From contig JBCCHB010000051.1 of NCBI GenBank assembly GCA_039028975.1, positions 1 to 64,000 on the forward strand: a stretch of 64,000 nt of DNA, read 5' to 3'. The stretch comes from JAHBNG01 sp039028975. GTDB taxonomy: Bacteria > Chloroflexota > Anaerolineae > Caldilineales > Caldilineaceae. Under the pieces are notes generated by a model. The model was not told the DNA's origin and made no database searches. It worked only from the letters and a program-made list of their open reading frames with translations. This document shows, piece by piece, positions 1-7,821 of this stretch. How positions within the stretch are numbered: position 1 is the stretch's first letter; every line of letters starts with the position of its first letter. Both the position numbers and the translations under genes were made by a program.

Positions 1-254
1 TGAATGGTCGTGGCCGCGGCACCTTGTTCTTCTGCCTGTTCTTGTGCCGCTATTTTCTGGTCGCGTTCACCTTTTAATTTCGTCAGAGTTTCTCTCGCTC
101 GATTTTTTCGGAAGGCCGATTGAATGGTCGTGGCCGCGGTGTTTTGTTTGTTTCTTAACTGATGTTGTCGGAAGGCCGATTGAATGGTCATGGCCGCGGT
201 GTTTTTTTGTTTGTTTCTTAACTGATGTTGTCGGAAGGCCGATTGGATGGCGAT
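1..254 (-). repeat. 60/63-bp tandem repeat encoding the IQ motifs
   Basis: Near-identical units begin at about 109, 169 and 232 (each starting CGGAAGGCCGATTG on the + strand), with a further related block at 1-20. The periods are 60 and 63 bp. The 3-bp difference is one extra Lys codon in an A-rich tract, so the reading frame is kept. The high DNA identity between units suggests recent in-frame amplification inside the DUF4157 gene. Confidence 0.85.
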
Positions 255-1781
255 GATGTCATACATGCGCTTGTGTTTTTCATCAGTAAGGTTTCGACGA
301 ATTCTCTCATTATTCGTTGTATTGGCTTCTAGACTCTCATTTTCTCCCTTAGGTTTAGCGCCTATCGCGCCCGAATCAAGTTTTCCTCTTGTTGCCATAA
401 CGCTAGAGCTTTCTGGATGTCGCCATTTGTTGAATGATTCTCCATGTGTGCCAGGCGTCAAGGTTAAGTATCCCAAGTCATTAAGTCTCATATCGTACGA
501 ATTCAGACCAGTTATTGGGTCATCATCGATTTTAGCGCTACCTGCATCACCCGCATCCTGAAATTTGCCATGTTCAGCTTCGTGACAGTCTTTACAATCG
601 GGCTTTGTGCCGCCAATCCTCAGCACCTTCTTTAAATTACCAGTAGGGTCAGTTCGCGATTTTAACTTGTTCTTCTCCAGCAGATGGTGAAGAATTCGCA
701 TCTCTCCATGGATATTACCACTCGTACCCGGGTCTGGTTTGCCCATTGCAACAATTTCTTTCTTGCCAGCCTCTACGAGCCATCTTCTAGCCTGCGCCAG
801 TGGTCCGTCCAAAGAAGGATCCCGCGGCAAATCTTTTTCCCAGTCATCTAAAGTTTGTTTTGTTGCATCAGCCATTTCTCTATCATCGGCCAAGCCTACC
901 CCATTGATGTGATGCTTAGTATTGATTGCAACATAGAGCGTTTTGTTGTGAACTGAAGCTGCTATGTGAGGACCATCCTTTTTAACATTTCTAGTCTTAC
1001 TTCCTCCATTTTTTTTGCGTTCCGTCGGAACCTTTTGGTGAACGTCCAAGGCAAAATGATTTAGAGTTTGCATCTTCAAATCCTCAGGTCCAACCCCACC
1101 TAGTAACTCTTTGTCACCCTTGAGGCGCTTATACTTGCGTTTGCCATACTCCCCACTACTATCTTCCTCGGCAAAGGTGGCCCGCTGAATGGGCGCTACA
1201 GTCGCCGGCGTTGCGGAACTTGGGGTGCCATGATAGGCGGCTTTCAGCCCAGGCGGCAGTCCCCGGTTTTGGGCGATGTGGGTACCAGCTCGTTGGGCTT
1301 CGGTCTCGAGGGCGGGGCTAGGGTCGACGCGGGTTTTGCCGTTGGCCAGCGGTACACGCCCCAGCCGCTGCTGCACCACGTGGGCCAGCTCGTGGGCCAC
1401 AAGCTGCCGCCCCTGCTGACGGTCGGGCCGATAGGCATCGGGCGCAAAGTGGATATTTGTACCCTGGGTAATGGCCTTGGCCCCAAACCTCGAGGCCAAT
1501 GTCCCTTCATGCACCTGCACCGTTGAGAAATCCTGCCCGTACGCCCCTTCCATTTCCTGGCGCAACGGCTCCGGCAGTGGCCGCCCACCCCCCGGCGATA
1601 CGTCGAACCGGGCCAGGTTATGGCCAAAGCGTGCCGCCAGCCGTAGCTGGGTGGCCCAATCCCGCGCTCTATCGGGTTGGCGTTGCAACGCCGCCGGAAA
1701 CGCTGGCTGATATACAGAACGTGAAGTCACCGTCGTGGTGGATTTGGCTGGTGGTTTGTTAATTGCGATTCGTTGTTTCAT
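1..1781 (-). CDS. DUF4157 (eCIS-core) protein with deaminase-like toxin domain and C-terminal IQ-motif array; 3' end outside window
   Basis: I translated the minus strand from ATG at 1779-1781. The frame stays open for 593 codons to the left edge, so the C-terminus is missing. Residues ~60-145 resemble the DUF4157/eCIS-core domain, with the zinc-peptidase-like helix HELAHVVQQ at ~130-138. Residues ~255-410 contain a predicted strand (LYVAIN), then HGE at ~358-360 (IHGEMRIL) and KPDCKDC with Cys at ~396 and ~399. That is the H-x-E / C-x-x-C zinc signature of the cytidine-deaminase fold used by many polymorphic toxins. From ~residue 507 come three full copies and one partial copy of an IQ motif (IQSAFRQHQLR, IQSAFRKNRAR), a pattern best known from eukaryotic calmodulin-binding proteins. 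DUF4157 is known on cargo of extracellular contractile injection systems. A deaminase effector acting in a eukaryotic target cell is inference. No immunity gene is visible. Confidence 0.75.
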   Translation of the reverse strand, partial: MKQRIAINKPPAKSTTTVTSRSVYQPAFPAALQRQPDRARDWATQLRLAARFGHNLARFDVSPGGGRPLPEPLRQEMEGAYGQDFSTVQVHEGTLASRFGAKAITQGTNIHFAPDAYRPDRQQGRQLVAHELAHVVQQRLGRVPLANGKTRVDPSPALETEAQRAGTHIAQNRGLPPGLKAAYHGTPSSATPATVAPIQRATFAEEDSSGEYGKRKYKRLKGDKELLGGVGPEDLKMQTLNHFALDVHQKVPTERKKNGGSKTRNVKKDGPHIAASVHNKTLYVAINTKHHINGVGLADDREMADATKQTLDDWEKDLPRDPSLDGPLAQARRWLVEAGKKEIVAMGKPDPGTSGNIHGEMRILHHLLEKNKLKSRTDPTGNLKKVLRIGGTKPDCKDCHEAEHGKFQDAGDAGSAKIDDDPITGLNSYDMRLNDLGYLTLTPGTHGESFNKWRHPESSSVMATRGKLDSGAIGAKPKGENESLEANTTNNERIRRNLTDEKHKRMYDIIAIQSAFRQHQLRNKQKNTAAMTIQSAFRQHQLRNKQNTAATTIQSAFRKNRARETLTKLKGERDQKIAAQEQAEEQGAAATTI

Positions 1782-1814
1782 AAGGACATTGTAATCTCAT
1801 CACTCTTGGAAAAA

Positions 1815-2280
1815 CATCATGGCATTATCTGCATCATACCGTGTATGACCACGGCTTTTACCGGGTGGTCAATCAAGGGATTTCCTTTGGCAGTCCCTTA
1901 TCCCCGCTGCTGCGGGCGCTTTACCTAAAACCGTTAGATGATGTCGTAGCCCAAACGGTCCTTTTCTACCGCCGCTTTATGGACGACTGGGTGAATTTGG
2001 CCCCAACGCAGCGCAAGCTGCGCGGGGCCGTAAAAACGGTGAACCAAGCCCTGACCGCCCTGAAGGTGAAAAAGCACCCCGACAAAACCTTCATCGGTCA
2101 TACCAGCCGAGGCTTTGACTTTTTGAGCGATCATTTGTTAAGACCATAACCGAAGAAGTCTACCTGACCCTGGCTGACCGGACCTGGGAGAATTTCCAGC
2201 CAAGAGTACCTGGCTTTGCGAGCATGGTACAGACCCTGACGGCACAGAGACCTATATTCAGCGCTGGGTTAGATGGCCAA
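1815..2280 (+). pseudogene. Reverse transcriptase remnant, copy 1
   Basis: An open stretch at 1841-2149 encodes RT motifs in order: GSPLSPLL (motif 4-like), then FYRRFMDDWV (the MDD catalytic box), then KHPDKTFIG and GFDFL. Upstream, similarity continues to ~1815 with no start. Downstream, after a stop at 2147-2149, similarity to the C-terminal region (LADRTWENFQ) resumes in another frame. The fragment therefore lacks the fingers region and is frameshifted. GSPLSP rather than the SQ-type motif of DGR reverse transcriptases argues against a DGR enzyme. A group II-like or unclassified bacterial RT is likelier. A second copy lies at 3765-4225 in the same orientation. Confidence 0.7.
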
Positions 2281-2330
2281 AAGTCCAGTATCAGTTCAAA
2301 TTCGACTGCGTCTGCTTGCTATTCGCTTCG

Positions 2331-3650
2331 TTAGTCGCCAAACTCACCCAGATCGATTTCTTCGAGTTCACCGAGTACTTGGATGATTGAGAACCCCCCC
2401 AACCACCTCGAGTCCGCATCCGCCAAAAATTGGTGGTCCTTGTCAAATGCAATCCTGATTCCATATTTTCCCTTTTCTCCAAAATGTATCAAGACGAACA
2501 CCTCGGCTACTTTCTCGCGTTTAAACATATCAAATAGTTGTACTTTGAAAGCGACTCTAATCTCTCCAATATTATCTTTACCCACTTCGTAAAGCTGTAT
2601 CTCGTCACCGTAGTAAAGTGGGGAACTTTTTGTGAAATATAGGCGTGTTGTTTGTTGGTCGTTGCGGTCGTATTGCGTTACCCATATGTCCTTTTTGGAT
2701 GGCTCGAAGTCTTTTGGAAACCATTGTAGAAACGTCATTCCCTGTTTTGAGTTAAACGTCTTCGCGTCTCCGGTTTCGAACGTAAAGTTTATGGCCGTCC
2801 TTTTAATTCGCCCGTCTAGAGCTGTCTTAACATCCTTCGCTAGGCATTTCATGTCGACCGCGCCATTCTTGATTTTTGGCGTGGTGACAGCGTCCTTGGC
2901 CAGTTCGTTTGTGCCAACTTCGCCATCCTTGATCTTGGCTGCCGTGACCGCACCGTCGTGCAAGCTGCTGGATTGAACCGCGCCTGCTGTGGTGGGAATA
3001 GCGCCGACGTCTGTGGCCTTCCACTTTTTGTTGAGCTTGTCCTGAACGGCCTGCTCGAGTTTAGACTCTGTGACGTTTAAGTTCGCAATCTTGGCTGTGG
3101 TGACCGCACCATCGTGCAAGTTGCTGGATTGAACCGCACCTGCGGTGTTGTGTATCGCACTGACGTCAGAAGCCGACACGCCAGTGAGCGTGCCGCCGAT
3201 ATGCACATTGCCTCGGCTATCGACCGATAAGTATTCCGCTGCGTTTTTGCCCGGCGCGCCGTTGGTGATGGAGAAGAGGGTCGGCGGATTGATGAAGAGA
3301 GGGATATCGAAATCAGAGGATGTAATGGCGTGTGGCCGCTCGAGGGTTAAGGTTGTATCTGAAGTTTTGGTCACCGCCAGGATGAGATTGCCATTAAATT
3401 CACTCTTAACATAGACCAACAGTTCGTCGGGAAGGCCCTTAAACATAGCAGACCCGTCCGTCGACGTGATGATGTGTTCCCCTGCTTCGATGTTAACTAG
3501 TCCTAGCTGATGTGAGAAGTTCCCGCGTACCGATAGCAGGTCGGTCGGCTGGGTGGTATCGTTGGGTGCACCGCCAACCTGGAGATGTTGTTGGACGGTC
3601 AGTGAGCCAGTGATAGGTGGGATCGCTGATGATTGTTCTCTTTCTGTCAT
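2331..3650 (-). CDS. Tail-fibre / hyphal-adhesin-like repeat protein
   Basis: I chose ATG at 3648-3650 (MTEREQSS) because GGAGA lies 7 bp upstream. The frame extends 30 codons further, but into the RT-remnant side with no good RBS. The product is 439 aa. The N-terminus (ITGSLTVQQHLQVGGAP, then LLSVRGN) is typical of fibre proteins. The middle holds two ~43-aa repeats (AGAVQSSNLHDGAVTTAKI and AGAVQSSSLHDGAVTAAKI) followed by shorter GAVxxxKI units, a pattern of trimeric phage-tail-fibre stalks. The C-terminal ~170 residues are beta-rich and unrecognised. There is no signal peptide. It lies next to the DUF4157 gene on the same strand, so it could be a fibre or receptor-binding part of an injection particle, or cargo. 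That role is inference. Confidence 0.6.
   Translation of the reverse strand: MTEREQSSAIPPITGSLTVQQHLQVGGAPNDTTQPTDLLSVRGNFSHQLGLVNIEAGEHIITSTDGSAMFKGLPDELLVYVKSEFNGNLILAVTKTSDTTLTLERPHAITSSDFDIPLFINPPTLFSITNGAPGKNAAEYLSVDSRGNVHIGGTLTGVSASDVSAIHNTAGAVQSSNLHDGAVTTAKIANLNVTESKLEQAVQDKLNKKWKATDVGAIPTTAGAVQSSSLHDGAVTAAKIKDGEVGTNELAKDAVTTPKIKNGAVDMKCLAKDVKTALDGRIKRTAINFTFETGDAKTFNSKQGMTFLQWFPKDFEPSKKDIWVTQYDRNDQQTTRLYFTKSSPLYYGDEIQLYEVGKDNIGEIRVAFKVQLFDMFKREKVAEVFVLIHFGEKGKYGIRIAFDKDHQFLADADSRWLGGFSIIQVLGELEEIDLGEFGD
2935..3165 (-). repeat. Internal repeat within the fibre-like gene
   Basis: Two ~50-bp blocks at ~2945-2995 and ~3101-3150 are nearly identical at the DNA level and encode AGAVQSSxLHDGAVTxAKI. 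They form the repeated stalk of the fibre-like protein. Confidence 0.7.
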
Positions 3651-3764
3651 TCGATTGTCTCCTGATATTGATTTTCTGATGAACGAATGCCAAGGGTAAA
3701 AATTATGAATGGGTCTGCTCTCGTTTGGTGCCAACACCATCTTTGCGATGAACGGGTTCTAGCC

Positions 3765-4225
3765 ATAATTATGGCGCTACCTGTATCGCACGGTCTATGA
3801 CCACGGCTTCTACCGTGCAGTTGATCACAGGATATTCTTTGGCTGTCCGTTATCGTCCTTGATAGACGCGCTTTACTCACAACCCTTAGATGATACCTTA
3901 GCCCAAACGGGGCTTTTCTACCGCCGCTCTATAGAAGACTGGGTGAATTTGGCCCCAACGCAGCGCAAGCTGGACAAGACCGACAAATCAGTGAGCCAAA
4001 CCCTGACCCGCCCTCAAGATGGAAAAACGTCCCAACAATACCTTCATTGGCCGCACTAACCGAGGCTTTGACCTTTTGAGCGATCATTTGTTAAGACCAT
4101 AACCGAAGAGGCCCTACCTGACTCTGGCTGACCGGACCTGGAAAAACTATCAGGACAAGGTGGCCGGCTTTACGAGCAGGGTGCGGGCCCTGACCGCATT
4201 GGGGTCTATATTCAGTAGATCGCAG
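3765..4225 (+). pseudogene. Reverse transcriptase remnant, copy 2
   Basis: This copy matches 1815-2280 closely at the DNA level in direct orientation. It carries more damage. The catalytic MDD box reads IED (SIEDWV), the motif-4 region is altered (FGCPLSSLIDAL), a frameshift lies near 4010-4020, and stops interrupt it. The block ends near 4215, followed by the short dispersed sequence CAGTAGATCGCA. Together with copy 1 it brackets the fibre-like gene. It cannot encode an active polymerase. Confidence 0.7.
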
Positions 4226-4732
4226 TGGAGATTACACGCAGTAGGAATCCTCAGAGTGAAAGTGTAAAAGCCGCTCAAAAAGACGCAGTAGAGGCTGAAT
4301 GGTCTCTCTAGAATGGCTGGAGCTGTTCCCAAATGCTCTGACGCCTGAGAAATTTCCGCCCACTATATCTTTTTCGGCCCTACTGCGTGTAAAAGAGAAC
4401 GCCTCCTCCACCGAAATCGTGAACTACTGAGGCTGTGGAAAACACCGGTTTTCAAAGCGACTGCAGTATAGGTGGAACCATACCCTCGTTCCAGTCGTTC
4501 TATTGAAGATCTATTAACTCAAGAATCACCCGCCTAGCACGATTTCCCCCATATCTTAGCCGATTCATCTGAAACGATGTTGGTGTGTCGGGTTAACTTC
4601 ATACGTTTGGGCAGTGAAACATATGGCAGAAGGACCTAGTTCATCCCTGTGGCATCCCAAAAAATGGATCATTTCAAGAGGATAAAGCTCTAATCAAGCA
4701 GCTGCAAGCAAGCAGTAAGTAAGGAGCGTTGG
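4226..4732. other. Intergenic region with a palindromic-repeat copy
   Basis: I see no gene here. It contains a copy of dispersed repeat A (4423-4470, with the palindrome GAAAACACCGGTTTTC) and, at its left end, a CAGTAGATCGCA dispersed motif. The last 20 bases carry the AAGGAG ribosome-binding site of the next gene. Confidence 0.6.
4423..4470. repeat. Dispersed palindromic repeat A, copy 1
   Basis: The right half (CGACTGCAGTATA) matches the right half of the repeats at 30645, 44438, 52311 and 52751. The centre is a perfect palindrome around CCGG, and the left half is degenerate. Confidence 0.55.
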
Positions 4733-6643
4733 ATGAAACAAGAAAACGTGTCGCATTACATTATACTAGCTTTCGCTGTACTAATTAGCTGTTGCCTTCC
4801 GCAAGGGGCATTGTATGCCCAAGATCAGATCGGTGAACGACAAGTTGGAACCGCTGTGCCAATTCTTGACTTTGAGCAATTTGGTACCTGGCGAAGAGGC
4901 GACGAAGCTTGGGGGACATTTACCCAATCCGCTGAGGAAAGAAGCGCTGGCTCTTTCTCTGGAAAATTCTCTTATGCGTTTCCTGCAGTTTCAGATAACT
5001 ATATTGTTTTTCGTCAGCTTAGAAATATTAGCGGCCAACCAGACGGGCTGCGAATACAGGTCTATGGCAATGGCTCAACCCACTTTTTGAATGTATGGGT
5101 ACAGGATGCCAACAATCAACTCTGGCAATTTACCTTTGGCCGCATTGAGCATGTGGGTTGGCACTCCATGTTTGCCCCATTGGATCTCAGCCGTGGCTGG
5201 CCTAATCAGGCGATTGGCCAAGCAACTGGCGGCGACCTAAGTTTTCCAATCCGTCTGGCGGCTTTGATCCTAGACGGGCATTCGTCTGAACAAGGCTCTC
5301 AAGGTGCTATCTATGTTGATGATCTGGAAGCCATCACATTTATTGATTCACCCCAATATCGTGAACCCATACAGGTATACTCAGCTCCGTCCTCCACCAG
5401 CGACAGCGAACCAACCCAGGTCAGCTTCAGTGGATTTGCTGCATCTGTTACGGTGAATCGACTGAATGTCCGGCGTGGTCCTGGCCTTAGTTACGCAATT
5501 ATTGATAAGGTTTCCAGAGGGGACACATTCCCTGTTGTGGAGCAGGATGAATCATCTGGCTGGTTGCAGATCGTGACTAGCAGCGAGCTTGGCTGGGTTG
5601 CTGACACATACGTAAGCATTGATGCCTTGGATTTATCCGCTTCTGACGATCTTGAAAACTTTATGGACACTGCATTATCGGTAGCGATTACACCATCAGT
5701 AGCGCTCACTCCATCAGTATCAATAACACCTCCTGTAGCAATAACTCCATCAGTAGTGATAACGCCCTCAATAGTAGCAACTCCTTCAGTGGCAATTTCT
5801 TCGACTATTGAAGTCTCACCGTCTGGTCGTATTGCGTTTCCATCTTATGCTGGCGGGAGCTATGCTATTTATCTCATCAATGCAGATGGGACGAACCTAC
5901 AGCGGATCATTGGGGATGCCAGTCAGCCAGCGCTAAACGTGGATGGAACGCGCATGGCCTTTCGCAATTGGCGAGAAGACAAACGCGGCGTGGCCATTGT
6001 TGAGATTACTGCCGGAGAAGTCCAACAGCTATCAGGGAGTGCAGAAGATGCTTTGCCAGCTTGGGCACCTAATGAGGATACCTTGGCCTACTTCTCACGT
6101 AGAGAAGGAGATAGAAGACCCCGAATCTATCAAGTCAGCGCTAGCAACCGCAATGAATGGCAATTGGAAGGCATTGGCGGGGAGTTTCCTGTTTGGATGC
6201 CTGATGGGCGCATCCTCTACCGGGCGACGCGACCTCAAATCGCGTTGACCATAATGGACAATGATGGTGCGAATCCATTGACGCTAATTGCCGACGGTGA
6301 GGCAACTGCCCCATCCGTCTCGCCCAACGGCCAATCAGTTCTCTTTATGTCAAGAATTGATGGAGACTGGGAGATCTATCAGACCGATGTAAATGGTCGG
6401 GACCCTATCCAGATGACTGATAATTCCAGCAATGATGGGCTACCCGTCTGGTCGCCTGACGGACAACATATTGCATTTGTCACAGATCGAGATGGGTACT
6501 GGGCCATCTGGCTTATGGATCCCAACGGAGCTGACCAACGCGAGCTACTCGTTATCCCAGGTACTTTGGATGCCAGAATGCTCGACGAGCCGATCTACAG
6601 CTTTAGAGGGTGGCTAGAGGAGCGAATTTCGTGGAGTGAGTAA
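4733..6643 (+). CDS. Exported protein: beta-sandwich + SH3b + TolB-like propeller
   Basis: This 636-aa protein has an N-terminal signal peptide (hydrophobic run ~10-27, then ALYAQ). Residues ~40-205 look like a carbohydrate-binding-type beta-sandwich (LDFEQFGTW ... IYVDDLEAI). Residues ~230-295 form a bacterial SH3 domain with the hallmark VNRLNVRRGPGLSY and GWLQI ... GWV. A linker of repeated V-x-x-TPS units follows (~310-360). From ~365 to the end are WD40/PD40 TolB-like propeller blades (YAIYLINADGTN, DWEIYQTDVNGRD, YWAIWLMDPNGAD). An AAGGAG RBS precedes the ATG. The family binds cell wall or periplasmic ligands, and no enzyme motif is seen. It is monocistronic and ends inside a convergent terminator-like hairpin. 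Confidence 0.8.
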   Translation: MKQENVSHYIILAFAVLISCCLPQGALYAQDQIGERQVGTAVPILDFEQFGTWRRGDEAWGTFTQSAEERSAGSFSGKFSYAFPAVSDNYIVFRQLRNISGQPDGLRIQVYGNGSTHFLNVWVQDANNQLWQFTFGRIEHVGWHSMFAPLDLSRGWPNQAIGQATGGDLSFPIRLAALILDGHSSEQGSQGAIYVDDLEAITFIDSPQYREPIQVYSAPSSTSDSEPTQVSFSGFAASVTVNRLNVRRGPGLSYAIIDKVSRGDTFPVVEQDESSGWLQIVTSSELGWVADTYVSIDALDLSASDDLENFMDTALSVAITPSVALTPSVSITPPVAITPSVVITPSIVATPSVAISSTIEVSPSGRIAFPSYAGGSYAIYLINADGTNLQRIIGDASQPALNVDGTRMAFRNWREDKRGVAIVEITAGEVQQLSGSAEDALPAWAPNEDTLAYFSRREGDRRPRIYQVSASNRNEWQLEGIGGEFPVWMPDGRILYRATRPQIALTIMDNDGANPLTLIADGEATAPSVSPNGQSVLFMSRIDGDWEIYQTDVNGRDPIQMTDNSSNDGLPVWSPDGQHIAFVTDRDGYWAIWLMDPNGADQRELLVIPGTLDARMLDEPIYSFRGWLEERISWSE

Positions 6644-6657
6644 GGCTTGCTCACTCC
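6633..6657. terminator. Convergent terminator-like hairpin
   Basis: The stem GGAGTGAG / CTCACTCC has a 9-nt loop that contains the stop codon of the upstream gene, with CCACTTTT after it. It separates two convergent genes. Confidence 0.5.
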
Positions 6658-6677
6658 CACTTTTACAACCTGTTTTG

Positions 6678-7571
6678 TCACCCCCGATAGAGCCGCATAG
6701 CGGCAGCGAGTCTTTCCAACCCTGGCAGACCATACGGACTGATGTTTACCTGTAGATGATCAGCTCCTGCTTCTTCATATGCAGCAAACGCTTGGGCTAA
6801 CTCATCCACAGATCCACTCAATGGCTCCTTGCCAAAGGTACTGGTTTCACCCAAATCGGGAAACACAACGGATATCCCAACGGTAACCTCCAGGGTGGAT
6901 AGATCTCGCTCTTCCTCAATACATGCCTTGCGGAGTGGCTCCAACCGTTCGCTCAGCGTTTGTGGATCACCCAGCCAGGCCGTATTCCACTGATCCGCAT
7001 AACGGGCAGTCAACCGCAGCATTCGCGGTCCCTTGGATGCCACCAACAAGGGAATTCCTTCGGGACGTGGCCCAAGCGGGACAATTTCGCAATCCTTTGT
7101 TTGATAGTACTTGCCGTCAAAGTCTACACTCTTTCCTTGCAACAGCGGTTTCATAACCTGGAGTGCTTCCTCGAACCGACCAACCCGATGGTCAAAGGGA
7201 AAACCAAAAGCATCGAACTCTGGTTGATGCCATCCACACCCGACACCTAATATCAATCTGCCCTGGCTCACTTCATCTAGGGTATGGGCCATCTTAGCCA
7301 AAAGAGCAGGATCTCGAAAAGGGTTGCAGAGAACCAGTGTTCCCCACTCGATACGCTGGGTCGCTTCGGCTAGGGCCGAGAGGAGCGTCCAGCACTCCCA
7401 GATTCCAGCCGTCTTTCCATCGCCAAAGCGAAAGAATAAGTGATCGACAAGCCAAGCCGAGTCAAACCCATTGGCTTCGACCGCCTGAGCCACCTCACGG
7501 ATTTCGTTGTAGGGAGGAATGAGCCCTGTAACGCCGTCATTAGTATGGTTGATGAGTATACCGATCTTCAT
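6678..7571 (-). CDS. LLM-class (F420/FMN) flavin-dependent oxidoreductase
   Basis: The protein is 297 aa from ATG at 7569-7571 (MKIGILINHTND). A GGAAA RBS and the family's usual N-terminus support this start over the 12-codon upstream extension. It shows a luciferase-like TIM barrel: GFDSAWLVDHLFF near 35-45, IEWGTLVLCNPFRDPALLAKMAHTLDEVSQGRLILGVGCGWH around the substrate/flavin site, then FDHRVGRFEEAL. This is the bacterial luciferase superfamily, typically using F420H2 or FMNH2. The substrate cannot be told from sequence. It is transcribed convergently with the SH3b/TolB gene, with a ~250-bp gap before the aldehyde dehydrogenase. Confidence 0.85.
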   Translation of the reverse strand: MKIGILINHTNDGVTGLIPPYNEIREVAQAVEANGFDSAWLVDHLFFRFGDGKTAGIWECWTLLSALAEATQRIEWGTLVLCNPFRDPALLAKMAHTLDEVSQGRLILGVGCGWHQPEFDAFGFPFDHRVGRFEEALQVMKPLLQGKSVDFDGKYYQTKDCEIVPLGPRPEGIPLLVASKGPRMLRLTARYADQWNTAWLGDPQTLSERLEPLRKACIEEERDLSTLEVTVGISVVFPDLGETSTFGKEPLSGSVDELAQAFAAYEEAGADHLQVNISPYGLPGLERLAAAMRLYRG

Positions 7572-7821
7572 GTTCGTTTTCCTTTTGATAATCACCAACC
7601 CAATCAATAGGTGCTGGTTGGTATTTTATCCTACCACATAGTTACTTTATTTTGAAGCTGACCGCTTTTCATTGAGAGCGAGGTAGACTACTTAACTCTA
7701 TGCGAGATAAGGTAAGATATAAGGGGATAAAGACGTCTTATAGTCGTCACATATGGGCGGTCGCTCTCCCCCCTGTCGGCCACCTCAAGAGTTCTATTCA
7801 CACGGAAAAGGAATCATAATT

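Noticed and set aside
44..561. Two + strand ORFs at the left edge
   Set aside because: They are antisense shadows of the long minus-strand DUF4157 gene, whose frame is open to the edge and carries recognisable domains.
1244..1627. 127-aa minus-strand ORF
   Set aside because: It lies in a different frame from the DUF4157 domain and has a low-complexity Arg/Pro composition. The true frame encodes HELAHVVQQ.
1841..2149. RT of a diversity-generating retroelement for the VR at 54416
   Set aside because: The fragment has GSPLSP rather than the SQ-type motif 4 of DGR RTs, is truncated, and has no template repeat beside it.
4150..4332. 60-aa minus-strand ORF
   Set aside because: It overlaps RT remnant 2 and repeat DNA, with no RBS or recognisable sequence.
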